A stretch of 64,000 bases of DNA from Rhodonellum psychrophilum GCM71 = DSM 17998 (GTDB lineage: Bacteria > Bacteroidota > Bacteroidia > Cytophagales > Cyclobacteriaceae), in NCBI RefSeq assembly GCF_000381545.1, contig NZ_KB906692.1:23997-87996 (forward strand), written 5' to 3'. This document shows, one piece after another, positions 16,062-24,002 of the stretch; positions within the stretch are counted from its first letter, which is position 1; the number at the start of each line of letters is the position of its first letter. The notes under the pieces were generated by a model that did no database searches, had not been told where the DNA came from, and worked only from the letters and a program-made list of their open reading frames with translations. The position numbers and the translations under genes are program-made.

Positions 16062-17603
16062 CTATTCCTGATCTTTGATTACGTTCGTCCTTGTTCCAAA
16101 TTTGGATTCGCTCTTTGGCTTTTCCTGTTGTTTTGGTTCTGGAAGGGTCTCTGAATTCGCCCTTGTTTTAAAGGTCCTTTCTTCTGATTTCACCTCTTTG
16201 GCTTTTTCAATGGCCGGAGTTTGCTGGGCAATTTCCACATTGGCTCTCGGCCTTTGGGTTCTTTCCTCTGTACCTTCTCTTTTTTCCTCTGACCTTGGGC
16301 TTCTTTCTTCTGTCCTTGGGCTTCTCGCTTCCTGTCTTTGGGGTCTTTCTCCTGAACTTGTTGTTCTTTCACCGGATTTTGAACCGCCGGATTTACTCGG
16401 GAATTTCTTTTTGGCACCTGATTTTGGCTTGTCAAAACCTCCTTTTGGTTTCCCCCCTCCTGCCGAATAAGTTGGCCCTTCTTCGAATCCCTTTGGCAAA
16501 GGCAGTTTTGTTACTTCCATGCCAATCAGGTTTTCAATGCTCGAAAACTTGAACTGGTCTTTTTCATTGATAAAGGTAATCGCTTCCCCTTTGCTATCCG
16601 CTCTGGCTGTACGACCGACTCTGTGCACATAATCCTCAGGGTCATTTGGAGTGTCAAAATTGATAACCAATTCAATTCCGACCACATCGATTCCTCTGGA
16701 TATAATATCTGTTCCCACAAGAATTTTCAGGGTTCTGTTCTTAAACCTTGACATGATTTTTTCACGTTCAACTTGCTCTAAATCAGAGTGAAATGCTTCT
16801 ACTTCAAAATCCTTTTTCAAGATTTTGAACAAGCTTTTCACCTTGTCTTTAGTGGAACAGAAAATAATGACCGCTTCATAATCTCTCTGTTTGAGGATAT
16901 GCTTTACCAATTCTTCTTTTTGGGTATTGTAAACCACATAAGCAGACTGGGTAACTCCTGCCGCGGTCTTTCCAAGTGCTATGCTGATTTCTTCCGGATC
17001 TTGGAGGATTTGTTTTGCAAACTGCCTGATTTTGGAAGGCATGGTTGCTGAAAAAAGTATGGTCTGCCTGTTCTTGGGAAGATAATTCACAATCTTGAGA
17101 ATATCTTCAGAAAATCCCATGTCCATCATCCTGTCGGCTTCGTCCAATATCAAATGTTCAAGACTGTCCAGCTTGATCTTTCCTCCTGCCAACAAAGCGA
17201 TAAGCCTACCAGGAGTCGCTACGACTATTTCGGCCCCTTCTTCAAGTGCCTTTTTTTGCTGCTCCCAGACGATTCCGTCTCCACCACCATATATGGAAAT
17301 GGCAGATATTCCGAGGAAATAGGCAAATCCCTGTATCTGTTGATCTATTTGTATGGCAAGTTCTCTGGTGGGTGCCAGAACAAGTGTATTGAGATTTGGT
17401 GCACCACTTTTGGCTATTTTGTTCAAAACAGGCAAAATAAAAGCGGCTGTTTTTCCCGTTCCTGTCTGTGCACATGCGATAAGGTCTTTGCCTCCCATGA
17501 TGACTGGGATCGCCAATTCCTGGATTGGAGTGGGTTTTTCAAAACCCATTGCATCCAGACCTTCCTTCAGTGCGGATTCAAAATTAAAACTATTGAAATT
17601 CAA
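16062..17603 (-). CDS. DEAD-box ATP-dependent RNA helicase (RhlE-like)
   Basis: A 513-aa RNA helicase. All core motifs are seen: Q motif (FEKPTPIQE), Walker A AQTGTGKT (45-52), PTRELA, TPGR, DEAD (154-157), SAT, IIFCST, RGIDV and HRVGRTARA. The core ends near residue 375. The rest is a basic, low-complexity tail with RSPR-T-EERSPRSEE-like repeats and Lys/Gly/Ser-rich parts, probably for RNA binding; such tails are common in RhlE-type proteins. The start is a TTG at 17603: it gives the usual short lead into the Q motif, and the next ATG (codon 19) would remove it. Likely roles are rRNA maturation or cold adaptation. Confidence 0.92.
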   Translation of the reverse strand: MNFNSFNFESALKEGLDAMGFEKPTPIQELAIPVIMGGKDLIACAQTGTGKTAAFILPVLNKIAKSGAPNLNTLVLAPTRELAIQIDQQIQGFAYFLGISAISIYGGGDGIVWEQQKKALEEGAEIVVATPGRLIALLAGGKIKLDSLEHLILDEADRMMDMGFSEDILKIVNYLPKNRQTILFSATMPSKIRQFAKQILQDPEEISIALGKTAAGVTQSAYVVYNTQKEELVKHILKQRDYEAVIIFCSTKDKVKSLFKILKKDFEVEAFHSDLEQVEREKIMSRFKNRTLKILVGTDIISRGIDVVGIELVINFDTPNDPEDYVHRVGRTARADSKGEAITFINEKDQFKFSSIENLIGMEVTKLPLPKGFEEGPTYSAGGGKPKGGFDKPKSGAKKKFPSKSGGSKSGERTTSSGERPQRQEARSPRTEERSPRSEEKREGTEERTQRPRANVEIAQQTPAIEKAKEVKSEERTFKTRANSETLPEPKQQEKPKSESKFGTRTNVIKDQE

Positions 17604-17615
17604 TGTAATTGTTGT

Positions 17616-17960
17616 TTAAGTGTAAGAATAAGCCCAAACAATCAAAAGAAATTGCAGGGGTAATCGTAATAATAATGCCCACTTGGGAATTCCTTTGGCC
17701 CCCCTCTGGTACATGTAGAGATTTGCGGGAAAAACAGCCAAAAGAAGCAAGATGATTCCAAAGGCCGAGATTGACCGCGTATTCTCAAATAACAACCCAA
17801 TCCCAAAAAGAATTTCAAAAGCACCGGAAAGTGCATTGAGCAATTTGGGATAAGGAAGATAAGGCGGGATAATTCTCAGATACATTCGTGGCCTAACAAA
17901 GTGCATTATTCCAGCAAAGATGTAAATCCCGCTCATTAAATAAAGAAAAATTAGGTACAT
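17616..17960 (-). CDS. DoxX family small membrane protein
   Basis: A 114-aa protein with four hydrophobic helices (about 1-20, 45-63, 68-83 and 95-113) and the HFVRPRMYLRIIPPYLPYP segment typical of DoxX-like proteins. In other bacteria DoxX proteins belong to membrane oxidoreductase or oxidative-stress complexes; nothing specific can be said here. It lies 12 bases upstream of the helicase TTG start and is likely cotranscribed with it. Confidence 0.82.
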   Translation of the reverse strand: MYLIFLYLMSGIYIFAGIMHFVRPRMYLRIIPPYLPYPKLLNALSGAFEILFGIGLLFENTRSISAFGIILLLLAVFPANLYMYQRGAKGIPKWALLLRLPLQFLLIVWAYSYT

Positions 17961-18074
17961 CAGTAAATTATGGAGAAATTAAGCATCAATCATTATATTT
18001 ATAAATGTATGACTTAGGGGCCATATTACAAAACATTCCCTTTCTTACCTTAAGTTTATCAATTGGTTTCAAGT

Positions 18075-18082
18075 TAAATTTG
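18075..18082 (+). promoter_or_regulatory. -7 promoter box before the carboxypeptidase-regulatory-like gene
   Basis: TAAATTTG, a perfect TAnnTTTG box, 20 bases before the ATG at 18103. It probably drives both this gene and the following gamma-glutamyltransferase gene. Confidence 0.45.
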
Positions 18083-18102
18083 TATTCATCAACAACAAGA
18101 AA

Positions 18103-19146
18103 ATGAAAATACGGTATGCATTTGCCTTCTTTTTTTTAATAAGCCAGGGATTGGTTGCACAACAATTCAGTATCAAAGGATCTTTGAAGAATGGCTTGAC
18201 CAGCGAAATGATCCAAGGAGCTGCAATTACCCTGAAGGGAACAGCTTTCTCAGCAGTATCCAAATCCAACGGAGAATTTGCGATCGAAAAGGTAAAAATG
18301 GAGAAATTTGTCCTCAACATCAATGCGGAAGGATTCCAGTCTTATCAAGCCCAAATCAACGTAAAAGAAGATTTGTCCTTAGGGACCATCACATTGTTTC
18401 CAATGGGCTATGAAGCACCATCCGGAGCCCTCCAAAAAACCATTCGGGCCACCAATGTGGCAGAATTGTTTATCAATAGACCCAATTTTCTGGGCGGAAA
18501 CGCCGTTTATGGCATTCCTTCAGAACCAAAAAAATTAATTGGTGATTTCTATTTGGATCCCAATTGGAGCAAAGCTTCCATTCTTTTGTATGACAAGATG
18601 GAGGTCATGGAGGGCTTTTTTGTACGGTACAACATCAACTCCAACATGTTTGAAATCAGGGCGGCAGATTCTGATCAGGTGAGGATTATCCCAGGTCTAA
18701 AGATCCGGAACATTGTATGGATCGATGCCCAGCATAAAATCCCCCGTTATTTTGTAAACGGAATGGACCTGAAAGAAGATGGAACTCCCATCTCCGGGTT
18801 TTTTGAGGTCTTGGTCGATGGAGAAATGCCTTTGGTAAGACGCACCAAGGCAATCATCAAAGAATCCAACTACAACACCGCATTGATGATCGGCGAAAAG
18901 GACGATCAAATTTTAAAAAGAGACACCTATTATTATATACAGGGAAAAAACCTTATCGAAATCCCCAAAAACAAAAAAAATCTCATGCCTGTTTTTGGAG
19001 AAAAGGCATCGGAAATGACAGCCTTCGCTTCGCAAAATAAAGTCAACCTTAAGGAAACATCAAGTCTTTTTGTGCTTTTCACGAAGTACAACAGCCTTTT
19101 TGAAGGCTTTGAACCCCTGATGCCCAAACCCACCGAAAACCAATAA
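18103..19146 (+). CDS. Secreted protein with N-terminal carboxypeptidase-regulatory-like domain
   Basis: A 347-aa exported protein. The signal peptide (MKIRYAFAFFFLISQGLVAQ) is followed at about 22-105 by a beta-sandwich typical of the carboxypeptidase-D regulatory-like domain (SIKGSLKNG, GAAITLKGTAFSAVSKSNGEF, INAEGFQSYQ). That domain is common at the N-terminus of TonB-dependent receptors, but no plug or barrel follows. Residues 120-347 form a soluble domain I do not recognise, with YFVNGMDLKEDG and a YYYIQGKNLIEIPKNKKNLM segment. The stop is one base from the next ATG, so it is translated together with the gamma-glutamyltransferase. Confidence 0.72.
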   Translation: MKIRYAFAFFFLISQGLVAQQFSIKGSLKNGLTSEMIQGAAITLKGTAFSAVSKSNGEFAIEKVKMEKFVLNINAEGFQSYQAQINVKEDLSLGTITLFPMGYEAPSGALQKTIRATNVAELFINRPNFLGGNAVYGIPSEPKKLIGDFYLDPNWSKASILLYDKMEVMEGFFVRYNINSNMFEIRAADSDQVRIIPGLKIRNIVWIDAQHKIPRYFVNGMDLKEDGTPISGFFEVLVDGEMPLVRRTKAIIKESNYNTALMIGEKDDQILKRDTYYYIQGKNLIEIPKNKKNLMPVFGEKASEMTAFASQNKVNLKETSSLFVLFTKYNSLFEGFEPLMPKPTENQ

Positions 19147-19147
19147 T

Positions 19148-20992
19148 ATGAGAAAATTAATACTGCTCATCACCTTGACCCTAAGCGGAACCCTTGCTGT
19201 GGGCCAGACCACCCAGAAACCTCCCCTACATGGAAAACACTGGATGGCCATCACTGGAAAACCACTTGCTGCCACTGCCGGGTCCATGATCTTCAACAAA
19301 GGCGGGAATGCCGTTGATGCTGCCTGTGGCATCCTTGCCGCCAATTGCACCATGTGGGATGTCTTAAGTTGGGGTGGTGAAACCCAAGCCCTAATTTACA
19401 ATCCAAAAACCAAAAAAGTCATCGCCATCAATGCCATGGGCGTGGCACCAACCGGTGCAACCCCTGAATTTTTCAAGGAAAAAGACATGGCCTATCCACC
19501 GGAATTTGGGCCATTGGCCGCTACCACACCGGGAACCCCGGGAGGATTGATGACCATGTTGGCGGAATATGGAACGCTCAGTTTGGCTGAAGTCTTGGCT
19601 CCAGCCATGGAAATGGCCAAAGGATATCCCATCGAGGCACAAACGGCCACTATCATTGAAAACCAAAAACACCTCATCAAAGAATGGCCTTACTCCAAAA
19701 AAGTGTTTTTGCCGCACCTGGGAGAAGAAAGAGAAGCTCCATACCCGGGTGAAGTATTCGTACAGGAAGACCTTTTTCAAACCTTGAAGAAACTGGTGGA
19801 TGCCGAGAAAGAAGCATTGGCCCAGGGAAAAAACCGAAAGGAAGCCATTTATGCCGCCTACGCCCGTTTTTATACAGGAGATATCGCTGAAGAAATCGTG
19901 CGTGGAACCCGGGAACAAGGAGGACTATTTACGATGGAAGATCTCGCAAAATGGAAGGTGAAAATAGAAGAACCCCTTCAGGTCAATTACCGAGGAATTG
20001 ATGTGTATAAGCTTCAAGAGTGGACACAGGGTCCCGCCATGCTTCAATCCCTAAATATATTGGAAAATTTTGACTTGAAGTCAATGGGTTACAATTCGGC
20101 CAATTATATCCATACTGTTTACCAAGCGATGAATTTGGCTTTTGCGGATAGGGATTTTTATTATGGAGATCCGGCTTTTGAACCCAAAAGTCCGATGAAA
20201 GGCCTATTATCCAAAGAATATGCAAGAGAAAGGGCAAAACTGATCAAACCCATCAATGATCCCGAAATAGGCCCAGGTGACCCCTACCCTTTTCAGGGAG
20301 AAAAAAACCCATTTCTGCACCTGCTTGAAAAGCAAAATGAAGTTATTGCCTATAACAATCACGGCACTGCGATCCTTGGTCCAGACGATCCCTTTTTGGA
20401 GAGTTTCTTGGCAGGCACCACTTCCATCCAAACTGCCGACGCAGAAGGATGGGTAGTTTCCGTGACCCCATCAGGTGGCTGGGTTCCCGCCACCATCGCC
20501 GGAAATACCGGTGTTGGATTGAGCCAAAGAATGCAAAGTTTCGTTTTGGATGAGAAATTGAATCCCTTCAATGTATTGGAGCCAGGAAAAAGACCTCGGG
20601 TCACCTTAACGCCGAGCATGGCTTTAAAGGATGGAAAACCTTATTTCTCCTTCGCAGTGCAGGCAGGAGACACCCAGGATCAAAATCTTTTGCAAATGTT
20701 TCTCAACGTGGTTGAATTCGACATGACCGTGCAAGAGGCGGCCGAAGCGGCGAATTTCAACAGTTACCAGATGCAATCCTCATTTGGAGCACACGAAAGC
20801 AAGCCTGGGGCGATTACGCTCAACACCCAAATCCCTTCCTGGATCAGAGGTGATTTGAAAAAAAGGGGCTACAAAATGGACTTTTTGGAGAGGACATCAG
20901 GTCCCTTGAATGCCATTTGGTTCGACTGGAAACATGGCACTTTCTGGGGTGGTTCGAGCAATCATGGGGAAGATTATGGTATCGCTTGGTGA
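19148..20992 (+). CDS. Gamma-glutamyltransferase family protein, exported
   Basis: A 614-aa N-terminal nucleophile hydrolase with a signal peptide (MRKLILLITLTLSGTLAVGQ). It belongs to the family that cleaves or transfers gamma-glutamyl groups from glutathione-like substrates after self-cleavage. The predicted nucleophile is Thr424 in FLAGTTSIQTADAEGW. The usual motif is TTHxS; here Ser replaces His. The rest aligns with the family (SVTPSGGW, GNTGVGLSQRMQSF, RVTLTPSMALKDGKPYFSFAVQAGD). The family also contains cephalosporin acylase-like and orphan members, so glutathione is not a certain substrate. It follows the secreted protein gene by one base and ends near a terminator at 21019. Confidence 0.87.
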   Translation: MRKLILLITLTLSGTLAVGQTTQKPPLHGKHWMAITGKPLAATAGSMIFNKGGNAVDAACGILAANCTMWDVLSWGGETQALIYNPKTKKVIAINAMGVAPTGATPEFFKEKDMAYPPEFGPLAATTPGTPGGLMTMLAEYGTLSLAEVLAPAMEMAKGYPIEAQTATIIENQKHLIKEWPYSKKVFLPHLGEEREAPYPGEVFVQEDLFQTLKKLVDAEKEALAQGKNRKEAIYAAYARFYTGDIAEEIVRGTREQGGLFTMEDLAKWKVKIEEPLQVNYRGIDVYKLQEWTQGPAMLQSLNILENFDLKSMGYNSANYIHTVYQAMNLAFADRDFYYGDPAFEPKSPMKGLLSKEYARERAKLIKPINDPEIGPGDPYPFQGEKNPFLHLLEKQNEVIAYNNHGTAILGPDDPFLESFLAGTTSIQTADAEGWVVSVTPSGGWVPATIAGNTGVGLSQRMQSFVLDEKLNPFNVLEPGKRPRVTLTPSMALKDGKPYFSFAVQAGDTQDQNLLQMFLNVVEFDMTVQEAAEAANFNSYQMQSSFGAHESKPGAITLNTQIPSWIRGDLKKRGYKMDFLERTSGPLNAIWFDWKHGTFWGGSSNHGEDYGIAW

Positions 20993-21018
20993 TTTGATTT
21001 CAAATCCAACCTTGATCA

Positions 21019-21055
21019 AAAGCATTTCCAGAAGATTTCTGGGAATGCTTTTTTT
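21019..21055 (+). terminator. Rho-independent terminator after the gamma-glutamyltransferase gene
   Basis: A 13-bp stem (AAAGCATTTCCAG / CTGGGAATGCTTT, one G-U pair), a seven-base loop and a seven-T run. It lies 26 bases after the stop codon. Confidence 0.85.
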
Positions 21056-21343
21056 ATGCCGCTTGAAAAAAACTTGGATTTCTTTCAATTTTAACCCGTT
21101 TTATGCATTGCGAACTCAATTCAATATTACAATTAACCGATAATCAATCAGTTAATTATTGTTTTTAACTTCCTCTTATTGGTATCGGGATTTATGCTCC
21201 CAATATTCTGATTTTCTTTCAGCTTCAATCCCATTTGAAAACCTATTGCATATTACGGGTTTAAGCCCTTGCCTTTCAGTTTTGAAGAAGGTTCAAGCTT
21301 TGTGACGTCCTTAATTTTTCTTCCAACTTCTAGTCAGAAAACC

Positions 21344-21351
21344 TATATTTG
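21344..21351 (+). promoter_or_regulatory. -7 promoter box for tyrS
   Basis: TATATTTG, a perfect TAnnTTTG box, 26 bases before the tyrS ATG. No clear -33 element at the normal spacing. Confidence 0.45.
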
Positions 21352-21377
21352 CAGCTTTGAAAATTAAAGCGACGCAC

Positions 21378-22673
21378 ATGAATAATTTTATCGAAGAATT
21401 GAGATGGAGGGGAATGCTCCAGGATATGTCACCGGATATCGAAGAACACTTGAATAAAGGCATGTCTTCGGCCTATCTTGGATTCGACCCAACCGCTGAT
21501 TCTTTGCATATTGGTCATTTGGTGGGCGTGATGACCCTCCTGCATTTTCAGAGAGCTGGGCACAAACCCTTTGCCCTAGTCGGTGGGGCAACAGGAATGA
21601 TAGGTGATCCAAGTTTCAAATCAGACGAAAGGAATCTACTGGATAAGGCTACCTTGGACCACAATGTAGCCTGCATTAAAGGTCAGTTGGGGAAATTCCT
21701 CGATTTCGAAACCGAGTCGAAAAACAAAGCCGCATTGGTCAACAACTATGACTGGATGTCGCAGTTTTCGTTCTTGGAATTCATCAGGGACGTGGGCAAA
21801 CACATTACGGTCAATTACATGATGGCCAAAGATTCGGTCAAAAGAAGACTGGAAGATGGAAATGGTCTTTCCTTCACCGAATTCTCCTACCAGTTGATCC
21901 AAGGGTATGATTTTTTCCATCTTTGGAAAAACATGAACGTCAGCATACAATTGGGCGGATCTGACCAATGGGGAAATATCCTGACAGGAACCGAATTGAT
22001 TCGGAAAATGGGACGGGGAAATGCGTATGCATTGACGGTACCTTTGATTACCAAAGCAGATGGAACCAAATTTGGGAAGACAGAAAGCGGTTCGGTTTGG
22101 TTGGATTCAGAAAAGACTTCTCCCTATGCATTCTACCAATTCTGGTTGAATGTGTCCGATGAGGATGCTTCCAAATATATTCGGATTTTCACCACGCTGG
22201 ATCAGGAAACCGTAGAAAAACTGGAAAAAGAGCATCTTCAAGCGCCCCACTTGAGGATTTTGCAAAAAGAAATCGCCAAGGCCGTGACCACGATGGTCCA
22301 CAGCGAAAAAGAATACCTCATGGCCATCAAAGCCTCTGAAATCCTTTTTGGGAAATCTTCCACGGAAGACTTGGCCGAACTGGATGAGCGAACATTCTTG
22401 CAGGTGTTTGAAGGCGTTCCTTTGGTGGAGATTGATATGGAAGAATTTGAGTCTATTGAAAATGTTCTGGATCTCTTGAGCGAAAAATCAAAAGGCTTGA
22501 TTTTCCCTTCCAAGGGAGAAGGAAGGAAAATGATTTTAGGTGGTGGAGTCAGCATCAACAAGCAAAAAATCACTGATCCAAATGCTCCCTTGACTTTTGA
22601 ATTACTTCAGCATCAATACCTTTTGGTTCAAAAAGGTAAAAAACATTACTTTATCATTCAAATAAAAAAATAG
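21378..22673 (+). CDS. tyrS: Tyrosyl-tRNA synthetase
   Basis: A 431-aa class I aminoacyl-tRNA synthetase. I start it at the ATG at 21378 ([15 protein letters not shown]), the usual N-terminus; the frame stays open to a TTG seven codons earlier. The HIGH motif is HIGHL (about residue 46), the Tyr-binding region includes [13 protein letters not shown] and [10 protein letters not shown], and the KMSKS loop is KFGKTESG. The last about 80 residues form an S4-like RNA-binding domain ([18 protein letters not shown]). It stands alone with its own promoter box and a perfect terminator. No T-box leader is seen. Confidence 0.97.
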   Translation: MNNFIEELRWRGMLQDMSPDIEEHLNKGMSSAYLGFDPTADSLHIGHLVGVMTLLHFQRAGHKPFALVGGATGMIGDPSFKSDERNLLDKATLDHNVACIKGQLGKFLDFETESKNKAALVNNYDWMSQFSFLEFIRDVGKHITVNYMMAKDSVKRRLEDGNGLSFTEFSYQLIQGYDFFHLWKNMNVSIQLGGSDQWGNILTGTELIRKMGRGNAYALTVPLITKADGTKFGKTESGSVWLDSEKTSPYAFYQFWLNVSDEDASKYIRIFTTLDQETVEKLEKEHLQAPHLRILQKEIAKAVTTMVHSEKEYLMAIKASEILFGKSSTEDLAELDERTFLQVFEGVPLVEIDMEEFESIENVLDLLSEKSKGLIFPSKGEGRKMILGGGVSINKQKITDPNAPLTFELLQHQYLLVQKGKKHYFIIQIKK

Positions 22674-22707
22674 GTTGTAGAATTTCTATTCAAACCCATT
22701 TCACCTT

Positions 22708-22751
22708 GGCAAGCACGGAATTTTAAAAAAAATTCCGTGCTTGCCTTTTTT
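22708..22751 (+). terminator. Rho-independent terminator after tyrS
   Basis: A perfect 17-bp stem (arms 22708-22724 and 22729-22745), a four-A loop and six T. It lies 35 bases after the tyrS stop. Confidence 0.92.
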
Positions 22752-22839
22752 GCAAAAGGCAAATCAGAAAATTGACAAAATGAAAGCTTAATATTTTCAG
22801 TCTAGAAATCAGTAGTTTGGTCCAAATATAATCCTCACA

Positions 22840-22871
22840 TTGAATTTTCTGACCAAGATTTAATATATTTG
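22840..22871 (+). promoter_or_regulatory. -33/-7 promoter of the TetR gene with a possible operator
   Basis: TTG at 22840-22842 and TATATTTG at 22864-22871 are separated by 21 bases, fitting the Bacteroidota TTTG/TAnnTTTG promoter. The start codon is 25 bases downstream. Directly after the box is the small inverted repeat GAAT-AAC-ATTC (22871-22881), which could be an autoregulatory operator. Confidence 0.5.
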
Positions 22872-22896
22872 AATAACATTCGAATCCAATTGAACC

Positions 22897-23598
22897 ATGG
22901 GAGCACAAGAAAGGCAACAAAAGGAAAAAGTCATTTTAGAATCGGCCATCAAACTGTTTATTTCAAAGGGGTTTCATCAAACCAAAATGGATGAGGTGGC
23001 GAAGGGCGCAAAGATATCCAAAGGACTGACCTATTTTTATTTCAAAAACAAAGAAGATCTTTACATGGCTGTCACCAAATTGGCTTTTGAAAACCTCAAA
23101 GGCATTTTTAAAGAGGTAAACAAAGTAAAGGGAAGATCGGGGATGGAAATGATCAATGAACTCGTTTTGAAGTACATTGATTTTACCCAAGAAAACAAAA
23201 TGTACTATGCTTGTATTTTGAATTTTATGGGCATCATGAATCTCTATAATGACGAAAGTTTAAGGAGCAACATCGATCCCCTTATATTGGAAAGTGTCCA
23301 TTTCCAAAAACTCTTGGAAATCCACCATGATTCAGGGAAAATCGGGATACAAATAGTTTCTCAAGGAATCAAAGATGGCAGCATCCGTCCAGAATTGCAG
23401 CCAGACATCACTTTTTACACGCTTTGGAGCATGATGATCGGATACGAAAGATTGATAGGCCCCGTGACTTATGAGGGAAAAGAAATCAAGATCAATATCG
23501 ACAACTGGAAACCAGGCTTTATCAAATTGATGCAAGATATGCTCAAAGGGACCATTCAAGCCCAAAGGCCACAAATCGTACAAGGAAGTTTATTTTAA
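22897..23598 (+). CDS. TetR/AcrR family transcriptional regulator
   Basis: A 233-aa regulator. The N-terminal helix-turn-helix is typical of TetR: VILESAIKLFISKGFHQTKMDEVAKGAKISKGLTYFYFKNKEDLY (residues about 10-55). The remaining 180 residues form the ligand-binding and dimer domain, with no recognisable ligand signature. It usually represses nearby or its own transcription. It has its own promoter with a small inverted repeat. The nearest downstream gene is 400 bases away, so the target gene is not clear from context. Confidence 0.92.
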   Translation: MGAQERQQKEKVILESAIKLFISKGFHQTKMDEVAKGAKISKGLTYFYFKNKEDLYMAVTKLAFENLKGIFKEVNKVKGRSGMEMINELVLKYIDFTQENKMYYACILNFMGIMNLYNDESLRSNIDPLILESVHFQKLLEIHHDSGKIGIQIVSQGIKDGSIRPELQPDITFYTLWSMMIGYERLIGPVTYEGKEIKINIDNWKPGFIKLMQDMLKGTIQAQRPQIVQGSLF

Positions 23599-24002
23599 CA
23601 CTTGGATTTTTGAGATAGACTTTCGGAGTTCAGCTGTAGGGAATTTGAATTTGAAAATCCAACCAAATTTCTGGAATTCAAACCAGATGTGGTGAAGTCA
23701 AAAACGGTGACCAACTGGCTGATAATGAATCGTTTTTAGAATCGAATGGATTTGTCATGCACAACACCGATTTAAAAAATTTAATTTTTCAAAACAAAGA
23801 ATGAACAGGTTTTTTTTACTGAATTTATGTTTCAATGCAAATTAATCCGTAAAATTTTGTAGATTAAAACTTAAAGTTGTGGAAAGAAAAATGAACAGTA
23901 ACCTCCAAAATTAAAACTTAAGTTTAACACAATATGCGCTATTTCATGGAACGGGTCTCTAAATAGAAAAACCATTTGTTAACAAATAAATAGGTTGATT
24001 TA
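23599..24002. other. Intergenic gap upstream of the CheB-CheR fusion gene
   Basis: A 404-base gap without a credible gene. It holds one copy of a dispersed repeat (23682-23775) and A/T-rich sequence. A TAAAATTTTG at about 23853 resembles a promoter box but has two extra bases. No terminator was found after the TetR gene. Confidence 0.5.
23682..23775 (+). repeat. Dispersed intergenic repeat, copy A
   Basis: About 94 bases that align, with substitutions and a few one-base gaps, to 47652-47745. Shared blocks include ACCAG, TGGTGAAGTCA, GGCTGAT, TTAG, GTCATGCA and TTAAA. The centre contains an imperfect palindrome (CTGATAAT ... TTTTTAG here, CTGATTAT ... ATTATTAG in the other copy). Both copies are intergenic and in the same orientation. 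Confidence 0.6.

Larger units (their letters stand above)
20993..21377. other. Intergenic gap between the gamma-glutamyltransferase gene and tyrS
   Basis: This 385-base gap holds a terminator (21019-21055) and a -7 box (21344-21351). It also holds a 7-bp inverted repeat (AATTAAC / GTTAATT) with 13 bases between the arms at about 21132-21158. I see no coding potential, no tRNA and no T-box-like leader. Confidence 0.5.

Noticed and set aside
21056..21377. T-box or other tRNA-sensing leader before tyrS
   Set aside because: No specifier loop, antiterminator or T-box sequence is visible, and such leaders are not usual in Bacteroidota.
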